Assembly (NCBI RefSeq): GCF_022539505.1
Contig: NC_061510.1
Location: 41,193,047-41,257,046 of the forward strand
Source: Lolium rigidum
Lineage: Eukaryota > Streptophyta > Magnoliopsida > Poales > Poaceae
DNA length: 64,000 bases
Direction: 5' to 3'
The notes under the pieces are model-generated. The model saw nothing but the letters and a program-made list of their open reading frames with translations. It did not search any database and had not been told where the DNA came from. The position numbers were made by a program, and so were the translations under genes. This document shows, in pieces, positions 35,592-46,397 of this stretch; position 1 is the stretch's first letter; each line of letters opens with the position of its first letter.

Positions 35592-38529
35592 CTAGACAAT
35601 GCCCGCGCGTTGCCGCGAAATACCAAACATTGTTGAGTCCCTTTTCTGCCTGGCTCCGGCCAAGCACGAGCTAGCCCTGCATGGTTGCATCTGCCTCTCT
35701 TCTATTGGCTTCCAGCACTGCTATCTGCTGCCCACGTCGCCCGTCTTGCCCGGTGGCAACTCAAATGTTGGCGGCCCCATTTCGCCCACCTCCCTCTGTC
35801 CCGCACATGCTTGACACCTCGGGCCGCTTCCGTCACCCAGCAGGCTTAGCTCTCTCCCTCGTCTCTCGCTCGCGGCAACCATCCAACACACTCCACCTCG
35901 TGGTCGCAGACCTTACTCGTGAGTCCTGGGTCATCCTAGAGCTGCAGCGCGAGGTACGGATGAAGTGCGTTTTGGCGGCGCTGGGTGCTCGAGAGAGAAA
36001 GGTCAGGCGGATTGGGGAAGAAGACCTATTCCTGCTTGTCCAAAACGAGCCGTGGTGCGTTATATGTGATTTGGTGAGAGGATAGACCGGCCCAAAGAAA
36101 ATGTTGGATGCGTTGCATCGGGATGGAATAAATCTGGATATGTCCCTTGTTTCTGTAGCACAATTACACCACCGATGTCAGCTGCCCAAAGGTGGTAATC
36201 CGCGTAAGCATTGCCACCATGACATTGTGCTCGCTCGTAGCATCCACTACCATCTTCCTTTGGATGACGAAACGGGCATAGCGCTTGTTACGTTTGTGGT
36301 CGCCCAACATTTGCTCTGACCACCTGATCACCTCGTGTGATCGTGGTTGCGAAAGCTTGTGAGTAAAGGTTGACGAATGACTTACCGACGAAGACAAGTC
36401 AAGGTGGAGCGAGTTAGTTGTTGACTTTTTTTTGCGAGTGAGTTAGTCGTTGACTTAAAGAGCCACGTTCGGGAACTTGTCTCCACAACATCAAGGCGAT
36501 ACGATGGGGCGACCGGATGGTGTTACCGCCGATTGATAGTTCGAGACCGGCGCGATAAAAGAAAGACCAGTAGTCCGGTGCAACAAAATATCAAGTATAA
36601 TTTGCATATTACAAATTGACATAAATTTAAAACTAAAAATGTAAAGCAAATTAAACATAAGCTAGATTTGTTAAAAACACAAACAAACCTGAGCTAGCTA
36701 TCCGTTTCGAAAGTCTATTCTTTGATCCATTCATCTTTGCGCTCCCTCCTCCCTGGCACATGTGCTAATTTCTTCCTCCTTATTAGTGAACTGAATATGA
36801 TTAATCGAGGTGGGACTATTGTACAGGTCTACACTTACTTATTTTACGTTAATTATCTAAAGCCTAGTTGTTTATATTATAACCTATTTATGCAGACCAC
36901 TATTGTATTAAACAAAATGGTTTTTTGTTCCTCGTTAGTCGGTGAAATTAAGTACGGAGTAGGTATCTACCTGTATGTGTTCTCTGAGCTGGTACCTAGC
37001 TAAAAGGAGCTCTCATGCTCCATAGTCCGGTTCGCCTTCAGAGCACATCATTGTATTCATGCAGGGGATGGCCGGGGGCCGCCGGCAGAGCCGAGCGGGA
37101 TGCAGGGGCTGGGCGCGTCGCCGGCCACGCGGAAGCGCATCATAGAGCTCTCCGCATCTGAAAACTCCGCGGCCCTGGCACTATCGCGACGGGATCTTCG
37201 CCGCCTTGCTCTGGCATGCCAATTCGGTGCGACGGCTGTGGATTTTGGGGAGAGGCGCGCAGGCGTATGGAGGTGGAGCCTCCCCCATCTCTCTTGTGCT
37301 TCGAATCTTAGCATATATCCGACCTTCCCTTCTCCCTTCTCCGAGACCCCTTTTTCTTAAATTCGTGCCAGTCCCATCGATTCTCACAGCATATCCGACC
37401 TTCTCCTTCTCACTTTTTGAGCTCTCCCTCTGAATTCCCACAGCATATCTTGGCGCTTGTCTCTCTCGTGTAATTACTTGCTGATGATTGGAATTTCCGA
37501 GCGTATATAAACCGTATGAACTCGCTACTAAGTATCGATGTGGGACTATTTGATTGGGAATATGAATACCTTTTCTTGGCGGGGAACCACCCTAGTTATT
37601 TTAAAAGCCCAGATTTGAGAGCCAAATCAAAGCCCAAGAACACTCCCTATCTCCGGCGTCCGAGTGCGCCAGCGTAGGAAGGAGGGGAGCGCCTATCCAC
37701 CGCATTTAGGTTTGCTTCGCTTAAGGTTCTTTCTCTTGGGCTGCTCCAAGCGTGGCCCAATAAACGTACTGCTTTTTTCTTTCTTTTCTTCCATTCAGTT
37801 TAGATTTCAAATCCGAACAAAATTCTTAACGGAACAAAATTCAAAATGGAACAAATTCAAAACTGAACGATTTGAAACAAAGAATTTTAAAATCAAACAA
37901 ATTCCAGATTTGAACAAATTTCAGATTTGAACAAATTTCAAATTTGAACAAATTTTGAATTTGAACATTTTTAAATCAGAAGAAAAAAAATCTGAACAAA
38001 TTTCGTAATCAGAAAAACCAGCAAAAACCAAAAAAAAAAACAAACAAGAAACAGCAGATTTGAACAAATTTCAGATTTAAACAAATTTCAAATTTAAACA
38101 AATTTCAAATTTGAACAAATTTCGAATTTGAACATTTTTTAAATCAGAACAAAAAAAATCTGAACAAATTTCGAAATCAGCAAAACCAGCAAAAACCGAA
38201 AAAAAACAAACAAGAAACAGAAAAACCTGAGAAAACCCAAAACAAAAGGAAACCAAAGGGAAAACCCGTACAGGCTATGCGCTAGTAGGCCGGCCCACCC
38301 TGTCCATCGCTTCAGGCGGGAGCGAATCGCTCCCGCTATAAGCGGGAAATAGGGATTGCCAGGAAGGAGCGAAGGAGAGGGGATCCATCGGGAGAATAGA
38401 AAAAAGAATACCGAACCGGTACAGGGCAGTTTGTGTATTATGGGATTTGGTGGGAGGGCAAAATCGTCCTAAAAAAAGTTGGACGAAAATTTTGGCAGAA
38501 ACCTTAGCTCCTTTATTATTAGGTATAGA
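35592..38529 (-). mobile_element. Helitron B
   Basis: 2.9 kb. On the minus strand it begins TCTATACCTAATAATAAAGG (38529) and ends with a small hairpin (CGCGGCAACGCG) followed by ATTGTCTAG at 35592. Flanking bases are A (35591) and T (38530), the A^T target typical of Helitrons. No Rep/helicase frame. The interior includes a GC-rich gene-like patch (37060-37280) and A-rich repeats (37800-38220). Confidence 0.7.
37905..38220. repeat. Tandem duplication of A-rich TTTGAACAAATTTC sequence
   Basis: Two units of about 150-160 bp, each with several copies of TTTGAACAAATTTC, then AATCTGAACAAATTTCG and an AACCAGCAAAAACC tract. The second unit has one extra 14-18 bp subunit. Confidence 0.7.
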
Positions 38530-38539
38530 TATATATATA

Positions 38540-40492
38540 CTAGCAAAAGTGCCCGTGCGTTGCACCGGGAAAAACACCAGCTAGGTGGACCTCCTTGCCA
38601 CCGTCAGGCCGATGATTTCACTCTGAGTGGCCTGCTAGCGGCGGCGCGAGGATTTCCCTCTTGGTAAACTGGATGGCCCGTCGCTGCCCGTCGGCATGAG
38701 GATTCCGCCCTAGATTGTTGGCCTGGCACCACCGTTGGCCTTCACCTTGGCGGGGCTTTCCACCACGCGCGCATGCACGCGCTCCGTCTCCCTGGAGGCT
38801 CTTTGCGCCTCTCTCATCTTCGCCTACACCATCTCCTCTCAGCGTCCTGGCGTGCTCGGAGCCAGGTTAGACCGTCAGCAGCCGCCTGTCTATTCCAGGC
38901 AAACTGCGCGCCACTTCCGGCTCTTGCGTTCCACGATGGCATTGTGTTTCGCCTCCTCATAGTGCGCCCTACTGGTTGGGCAAATGCATCTGGAGCAGAC
39001 GTCAGGCATGCGCGACGGCAAAGATCTCCGTCCTCCGCGTGAGCAGGTCGCTAATGGCCCGGCGCTCGCCATGCCGCTCAGTCTTAGCCTCCGTGGTAAC
39101 GCGGGATACCACGGCCACACACTCCTCGACGGCGTCGTACCACCCGTCGTCGTCCTCCTTATCGACGTCCAGGCCATCTCCACCTGCTCCGCCACCTCTG
39201 GCCCTCTGCCGCCGCACACCTCGGCCTCGCGCACCTTCTGCACAGACTGCTTGGTGGTCAGCAGGAACTGCCTGCGCGCGGCCAGCATGAGCTTCCCTCA
39301 CATCGTTTGCAGCTTGTTAGGCATCGTGATGAGGAGAGAGTGTCGAAGAAGGAAGAGGAGGCAATGGTGTCGGTGTCTGGTATGAGACAATGAGTCCGCA
39401 AGCGTCGGCTATTTCAGCCAGCCGCCGTGGTGGGAAGTTGGCAGGAGGGTGTGCACCAAGCGCCGTTTCCAACTTATTAAGGTTGTGCAGCTTCTAATTT
39501 GTGGCCTTCATCATGTGCAATACCATCTGTACAACATAGTGTAGCTCAGACTCTAGAGGCGGAGAGAGACGGCCCAGCCCCAGGATTCTAACCAAAAGAA
39601 ACCAGCAGGATCCATTTAGCCCACCTCGAGGAACTCAATAAGTCGAAAGCTACCTTCTCCAGCATGTTCCAATCGGAGAAGCAGGCGATGTACTGTGCTC
39701 GCGGTAGAACGGCAGCAGCTCCACATGAACGACACACGTACTTTCCTGGCACCGGCAGAAACAAAGTGAGTCCGCCTACCTTGGCGGCATGGATGTGCTC
39801 GGCGACCACCCGGGTGCCCGCGCCGAGGAGAACCTGCGTGGCCTGGATGTCAAGCTGGAAGTCCGCCAAGTGTTTGGCACCCGCGCCGACTCTGCACCCG
39901 TCGGCGTGCACCAATTGGTGATGGCGTGATGTTGTTCCCATCGTCGGTTAGTCTAGGATCGATCATTAGCTCTTGTCCGCCAAATCCAATCGATGCATTC
40001 GGTTACGAATAAATCCGTACAACTGTGCCACGCAAGTTCCATGTCGTCTGTGACTCTGTGGCCTCCACACCTCTAGGCACCCTTCCGTCGACGTGGTCGC
40101 CATGGACGCCGACGAGTGGGCATCCTCCTGGTCCTCCTCGGCGTTGGCGCCCAGGAATTCAAGGATCTCGCTGACGTCTTGGCTACGCTCCGGGTTCCTG
40201 CCGGCCAGGTTGGCTAGAAACGCCGCCGGAATTTCATCTCAATCTGATCCTCCTCCTCGATGTAGAAACCCTAAAAACAAATCGATCTGGTCTCGTTGTA
40301 TATATATATGGAGCAACCTAGGCACGCTTTGGGCTGCACGTTCGCGTGTTGGAACCAAAACCAACCGGTATGAACAGGGACTGTGGCAATTTAATGTATT
40401 ATGTGATTTAGTGGGAGGGCAAAACGGTTCAAAAAAAAGCGTTGGCGAAACTTTTTGGCAGAAACCTTAGCTCCTTTATTATTAGGTATAGA
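38540..40492 (-). mobile_element. Helitron C
   Basis: 1.95 kb. On the minus strand it begins TCTATACCTAATAATAAAGG at 40492. Its 3' end has a 7-bp hairpin stem with one bulge at 38552-38569 (CCCGGTGCAACGCACGGG) and then CACTTTTGCTAG ending at 38540. Target bases are A at 38539 and T at 40493. Ten bases of TA repeat separate it from B. The GC-rich interior (38600-40260) may be captured gene material on either strand, but no domain is recognised. Confidence 0.72.
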
Positions 40493-40500
40493 TTCGTAGC

Positions 40501-40783
40501 ACAAACACCAACAGTGTACGTACGTGCACGGTGGTTCCGCGACACGACATGACACCACGTTTTGCCCGGCCGGTGCCGACGATCCACCGATCGATCCATG
40601 CGCAAACCTACGTGCCAATACAGGTAACCATGTACACGACCCGGACATGTTCAGTCATAAGCAGTGCGCAAGCGTGCAAGTGCGTGTACAGAATTAACCT
40701 AGACACGCCACACTGCATCAAGCCAACTCTCTCCATCGATCGATCTCGATCTCTCCCAGTCCCGGTCGATTGATCGATCTATC
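40501..40783. other. Low-copy-looking DNA
   Basis: Continuation of 28240-28683 after removing the MITE and Helitrons. It has several GATCGATC and ACGTACGT palindromes but no gene. Confidence 0.3.
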
Positions 40784-40870
40784 CACTACGGAAAAGATAC
40801 AATGTGTAGACGGCTGCGCCGGCCGTCGGCACATGCCATCAGGCCGTCGGGCCGATGGTTACATCGTTGT
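40784..40870 (+). mobile_element. Possible CACTA transposon end
   Basis: CACTACGGAAAAG is followed by GCCGTCGGCA-type subterminal motifs, the usual look of a CACTA terminus. I could not find a matching TAGTG end with the same 3-bp flank (ATC) in the window. Confidence 0.3.
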
Positions 40871-43022
40871 CGGGAAAGCTCTGATCGGTAGGAAATTTAG
40901 CCGTCGACACACAGTTGTTAATCTTTTTTTTACTTTTCTTCTTCTTATTTTTTACTTGTTAATCTTTCACAATCACACTTTTAACTTCAAATACACCTAA
41001 TATTAGTTCAAATTGCATTTATGGTTAAACTTTCCACTTGGTCACCCATTCTCACACTACTTCTGTCCCAGCACGCTTAACTTATTGGTTCTCTTCGGAT
41101 GAGCTTCCGTGAAACAAATGACACTATAATATCTCAGGATTTGAGACGTTTGCGGGGTAAAATTGGAAAAGGGTTGTGCATTGCATCGCAAAACTAGAGA
41201 AATTTTCACGCTTAATTGCATAAAACCTAAGAGGAAATAAGTTTATCTCTCGACACCAGCTAGCTAGGTTTAGGGTTTCGAGAGTGCGACAAAGTTGGAC
41301 ATGATCTCTTTTTAATTAGGGTATTGGAAAACGAGGGGAAACATTTGGATTCCACACTTTAGGTTGTGTGATTGAATTTGAAATGAGTTTGAAATGAAAT
41401 TCAAACTCAAATAACACATAAAAATGAGAAGACAATTAATAATTCAATTGATAATACTATATTGGATAATATAAATAAGAAAAGAATATAAATATAGCAC
41501 AATAAGCTCATTAGAGAAAACTTGAGCTTTATTGATCATCACACACAAGATACATTGTCTTTACAATATTCAAATGGAATAATTATTACATAACTTATTT
41601 CAGAAATGATTAGTGAAAAAGAAAAGGAAAATTACAATATATAAAAGAACTAGCTAAACTAAATTATCTTCATCTTCTTGATATTCTTGATCAACAAGTG
41701 ATGGAGTTGTCATTGATCATCCTATTTTGATCCTTGCATCACATTGTGCCAAATGGCAATGCCACTTGCCAAGTCAGAAAAAAAGGTAAATAGGTAGGAT
41801 AAGATCAATCAGGCCGGAGCTGATCCACAGCTCCACAAGTCCCAACACTGAGCAGTACAAGCAGCTCACAAGGATGAGTGCATGCTCACCAACACACACA
41901 CACACACACACACATGAGGAGTCACCAAACTGGCACATCACTTGATGTCGACCAAGGAAGCCACCACTGGCTGATATAAAACCTTTTCAGCCACCAAACC
42001 CTAGTGTTCATCGACACAAGCTCCATCAGGGTAAGAACAACAAGAACAGCAAGAACAGCAAGAACACCACAGTACCAAACCATCCAATATATATTCCACC
42101 AAGAACTGATACCTGTTGAGCAAGAAATAGAGTAGAACCAACACAAGCAGCTAGGAGGAGCAGGGCAAGCACCAACCCAACAACCAGAAGCAAAACCTCT
42201 ATACCAACACCATCTAGGAGCTGGAGTGAGGTATACATCAAATCATGGGCAAACCAGATGGTTTTGTCCATAATATTGCACAGGCATGGTACACACAAAC
42301 ACACAAGGGTGGAAAACCCTGTTTGATCATCATTTGATCATAGACCAAGTGACTCTGGTGAAAATGGCAAAGCATCCAGAGATGAATAAAACTATTGTCC
42401 ATGGTTATGCCAATCAATTAAATGATAGCATCTTCCAAATGGAAATAGGAAGGAAACCATCCCAGACAACTAACCATAACTACCAGACTACACTAGCAAT
42501 TTAAACCATCAGAAAAAGGTAGTATAAATGTTCTGCCAATATTTTTCAACATCAAAAGCTGCTGGCAATCCAAATGAACCACCCAGCAAGCACTTATTCC
42601 ATCAAAACAAGTCAACAAGGTGGGAGATACCAAAACAGCAGCCAGATACTGCTAAGGCCAACTCAACCACACACAAAGCATCCAAACAGCTAGCCAAACA
42701 TATATATCATCACCCAGAAGGGTTCAAGATGGAGCTAGGGTCCCCAACATCAGTTGACATCCCTCTAGCTCAAGCATATACATCATAAGATTGATCACTG
42801 CAAGCAGTTTATCTCATTTATCCAGTAATTAATGATAAGTTATTCAAATAAATGAAGTAAGCAAATAACCAGCAACAGAAACACTTGCTAATGATCCAGT
42901 AGATCACTACAAGCATAAGCACATGCTTTATCAAGTATTAGCAACCACCAGTACATGGTGAAGTGCTACATAAGCACAGGAAGCACCATTAGCAAGCACA
43001 TATAAGAGTACAGTGAGCACAT
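40871..43022 (-). other. Unclassified AT-rich repeat-like region
   Basis: No coding domain. From 43022 leftwards on the minus strand the sequence resembles a transcript (TGTGCTCACTG start, T-rich body, AATAAA-type signals near 41530). It interrupts the LINE at 43022, so it is probably an insertion whose left end I cannot place. It contains a (CA)n microsatellite at 41892-41914 and an AACAAGAACAGCAAGAAC repeat near 42045. Confidence 0.35.
41892..41914. repeat. (CA)n microsatellite
   Basis: Eleven uninterrupted AC units. Confidence 0.9.
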
Positions 43023-43780
43023 ATGGGGAGATCGGGTCCCCTTGTCTCAATCCCCTCCCCGGGCAAACCACATCACTAAGATCAGCATTTATCCGAAACC
43101 GATAGGTTACAGTTGACACACACTTCATAATCAATTGTACAAAGGCTTCATTAAAACCCATGCGTCTCAACATACCTTCCAAAAATGGCCATTCCACACG
43201 GTCATATGCCTTGCTCATGTCCAATTTTAGAGCCATGTAAACATCCTTTCCTTTCTCCTTCCTTCTCATATAATGTGACATCTCATAGGCTAGTATGGTG
43301 TTGTCCGAAATCAGCCTTCCTGGGACAAAAGCCGATTGGTTTGGCGATATCAATTCCCCCAAGATGAGTTTGAGCCGGTTGGCTATGACTTTGGAAATGT
43401 GTCTGTACACGACATTGCATAGGATAATAGGGCGAAGATCCTTTAGACGATCTGGGTTCTGAACCTTGGGGATGAGTACAACAATAGTTTCATTCCACCC
43501 CTCCGGTATACTGCTGCCTCGCAACACCTGTAACACCTTCTTTACCACAATCTCACCAACAGTACCCCAAAACTTCTTGTAGAAAATTGCAGGAGCTTTT
43601 AGATCACCCCATCATCACCTTTTAATTTTTTAATTGTGTTCTTTTTCTTTCTTTCACCATCACCCCATCATCTCCTTCTACTTTTTTAGTTGTGTTATTT
43701 TTCTTTCTTTCCGTGGCTTGGGCATGAAAAAAGCTTGTGTTTCTGTCTCCCTTCTCCAACCAGTGTATGTGTGCCCGTTG
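43023..43780 (-). pseudogene. LINE (L1-type) linker and reverse transcriptase fragment
   Basis: On the minus strand the frame near 43780 gives QRAHIHWLEKGDRNTSFFHA, the conserved linker between endonuclease and RT in plant L1-type LINEs. RT motifs follow: RPIILCNVVYRHISKVIANRL, SAFVPGRLISDNTILAYE, LDMSKAYDRVEW (first catalytic Asp) and RGLRQGDPISPY. The reading then breaks at 43022, before the FADD catalytic box. A frame change lies near 43610. The missing endonuclease half is at 58831-59772 in the same orientation. Confidence 0.88.
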
Positions 43781-44947
43781 TGAAGGGCTAAGCCCAAGGG
43801 TGTGCCCGATCTTCACGGATTTAGGTGGAATTCGTGGGGGGTGGAAGAACGCGATGAACACGAAGAACGCGAAGGGGAATCGTGGGATACAAACTCACAC
43901 ACACACAAATCGGTTTGTCCTCGTTGGCCCGAACCACCAACTCGATAGAAGTTGCAGGAAAAGACCTTTCGGTAGAAGTCCCGCAAAAAGATCGACGAAT
44001 CGAAATCCTATAGATCTAGAAGGGTGAAAAGACCAAAATCGATAGAAGTGCAAGCAAAAGACCCAAAGGTAGAAGTGCAAGCAAAAGACCAAGATTGGTA
44101 GAAGTCACCAAAGAGATACAATAGGATTCGATAAGGAGCCCAGGTGGGTACAAGATCTAAGATCTATGGTAGGGTTTCCCGCAAGGGTCAAGAGCAAAGC
44201 TCAGGTTTAATTTCACATCAAGTCTGAATCTCAGATCTGAGCCAACAAGGCTATTTATAGTTGGTGGGGCGAAGGGGTAAGTTACATGCTGAATCTGCCA
44301 GTTTTGGTGCTAAAACGCGTGCAAGCGAAAGTTCCGGCCTCAGGGGGCGGAAGTTCTGGTCGGGCGGAAGTTCCGGTCGTCCTGGGCGGAAGTTCCGGCT
44401 GGATTCCCTTCACTGGGGGCTGGACAGCATCTTGGAGGTATCTGGGGCGGAAGTTCCGGTCCTGGAGGCCGGAAGTTCCGGTCGGGGTGGAAGTTCCGGC
44501 GAACTTCCGGCCTAGTTCCGGAAACGACCGATTTCCTTGCAGTAACATCCCAGGGCGTTTTGGCGCATTTTCGGAACTAGGGCGGAACTTGGGCGGAAGT
44601 TCCGGTGGGCGGAAGTTCCGGCTGGATTCTCTTCACAGGGAATCTGGGCGGAAGTTCCGGTCTTGGGGGGCGGAAGTTCCGGCTGGGGCGCTGTAGCTCC
44701 ATCTTCTTCATTTTCAGCTCCCTCTCCATTGGCTTGGTCTCCATGGCTTGTGTCTTGACCGATGTATCTAATTGAACACAGGGTAATCGCATGAGGTTGC
44801 ATGCCATCCAATGATGTATCAAATGTATACGTGGAAAGGAGCGAGTTCACCTCTTGGTGTAGGGCTTGGGCACGAGCTCGTGTCATTGGACCACGAGGAG
44901 GGCTTGTCGGTCTTGAGGAGGCGGTGTCCAAAGTCCACCCCGTATCA
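43781..44947 (-). repeat. LTR-a (3' LTR) of the chimeric Gypsy
   Basis: Minus strand TGATACGGGG at 44947 to CTTCA at 43781. The TATA box is CTATAAATAG on the minus strand (44251-44260). The U3 carries about eight perfect and several degenerate copies of CGGAAGTTCCG (44325-44685). Confidence 0.85.
44325..44685 (-). promoter_or_regulatory. U3 array of CGGAAGTTCCG palindromes
   Basis: An 11-bp motif, palindromic except for one central base, often extended by GG and GG. Perfect copies lie near 44365, 44386, 44448, 44469, 44593, 44609, 44648 and 44671, with at least four degenerate ones. All are upstream of the minus-strand TATA at 44251-44260. Confidence 0.75.
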
Positions 44948-44959
44948 TCTCCCCCCCTT

Positions 44960-45450
44960 GGGAAAGAGTCATCCTCGACTCTATGTTCTCCTCATCGCCA
45001 TGATAGGGTGAGAGGTCGGACACATTGAATGTGTTTCTCACCAAGTACTTGGATGTTGGTATGTCGATGACGTAGGCGTTGTCGTTGATGCGCTTGAGGA
45101 CCTTGAAGGGACCATCGCCTCGGTGCTTGAGCTTGGAGTTTCTTTCTTGAGGGAAGCGGTCCTTGCGAAGGTGTATCCACACTAGGTCACCTTCATTGAA
45201 GATCCGTGCCTTTTTCTTCGTGTTGAGTCTAGTGGCTTGACGAAGAACTTGTTGCCCGATCGTTGCCCTTGTATCTTCATGTAGCTTCTTCATGTATTGG
45301 GCTCGCTTGTCGATGTTCATGTTTACTTGCTCATGTAGCGGTAGAGGAAGGAGGTCAATTTCCGTAGGTGGTTCAAACCCGTAGACGACCATGAATGGAC
45401 TTCTCATTGTTGTAGAGTGCTTGGCGCGGTTGTAGGCAAACTCCGCATGC
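44960..45450 (-). pseudogene. Gypsy integrase C-terminal fragment
   Basis: The minus strand reads PHAEFAYNRAKHSTTMRSPF, VVYGFEPPTEIDLLPLP, a charged helix, KKKARIFNEGDLVWIHLRKD, FPQERNSKLKHRGDGPFKVL and YLVRNTFNVSDLSPYHGD. This is the end of the core and the C-terminal domain of a Ty3/Gypsy integrase. It ends in TLSQGGEM just before the polypurine tract (44948-44960). Everything upstream (core Asp residues, RT, protease) is missing; at 45450 the sequence passes into LTR-b. Confidence 0.88.
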
Positions 45451-46397
45451 GGGCTGAGCCCGTGTGGGTTGCCCGATCTCACGAATTGACACGGGTGAGT
45501 GTGATTGCGGAGGGGGATTCGCGGGGAAGTGGATGAACGCGAAGAACACGATACAAACACACGCACACAACACAAATCAGTTATCCTCGTTGGCCCGAAC
45601 CACCAACTCGATAGAGGTTGCGAGAAAAGACCTTCCGGTAGAAGTCCCGCAAAGAGATCGATGAATCGAACCCGAGAGATCTAGAAGGGTGAAAAGACCG
45701 GAAGGTTGATAGAAGTGCAAGCAAAAGACCAAACGGTACAAGTGCAAGCAAAAGACCAACAATCGGTAGAAGTCACCAAAGAGATCAAACGGATTCAACA
45801 CGGAGGGAATAATAGATGGTTAATCTAAGGTGGGGGTTTCCCAAATTCACAAAGGGATAATAGAGGCATAAGCCTCCCATTCATCTAAACATCATCTCTC
45901 CCTCATGAAGGTGGGGGTAGGTTCCTATTTATAGGTAGGGGCCGAAGGGGTAAGTTACAAGCCAAAGTGGGCTGAGATCTGGCTGAGGTTCGACAGGGCG
46001 GAAGTTCCGGCTCCTGGGGGCGGAAGTTCCGGCCGTCAGGGGCGGAAGTTTCGGCCGCAACTCTTCAGCCTGAGCATCTTCAGTCTTGGATGGAATCTGG
46101 GCGGAAGTTCCGGCTGTGTCGGGCGGAAGTTCCGGCCTGGAGCGTCCAGCTCCTCTTTCTCCTTCTCTTCCATGCTTCCGTGACATCGGCCTTGCGTCCT
46201 CGTGTCTCCATGGCATCCTCTCTTCTCCCCGTACTTGTCGTCGAGTTCCTATCATCAAGATATGACGGGGTATGAAGTAGTATATCGTCCCAAATAGGCG
46301 ATTCGAGGCACGCGTAAAGGAGAAGATTCACCTTTGCGTGTCGTCTTGGCGATGAAGCACATGATGCGGTGAATACCGAAGGTCGCCCCGTATCATC
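45451..46397 (-). repeat. LTR-b, diverged LTR inside the chimeric element
   Basis: Minus strand TGATACGGGGCG at 46397, preceded by a CAAGTGGGGGGAGA polypurine tract (46398-46411). The TATA box is CTATAAATAG at 45925-45934. Four perfect and one degenerate CGGAAGTTCCG lie at about 45995-46135. It aligns to LTR-a along its length, but with many differences. It ends at a GGGCTNAGCCC stretch that abuts the integrase fragment. Confidence 0.75.

Noticed and set aside
29219..40492. A single 11.3-kb Helitron
   Set aside because: Internal TCTATACC-type starts and hairpin-CTAG ends at 35592, 38529 and 38540 define separate units.
40784..43022. A complete CACTA element
   Set aside because: Only one CACTA-like end is visible; no TAGTG partner with matching 3-bp flank and no transposase.
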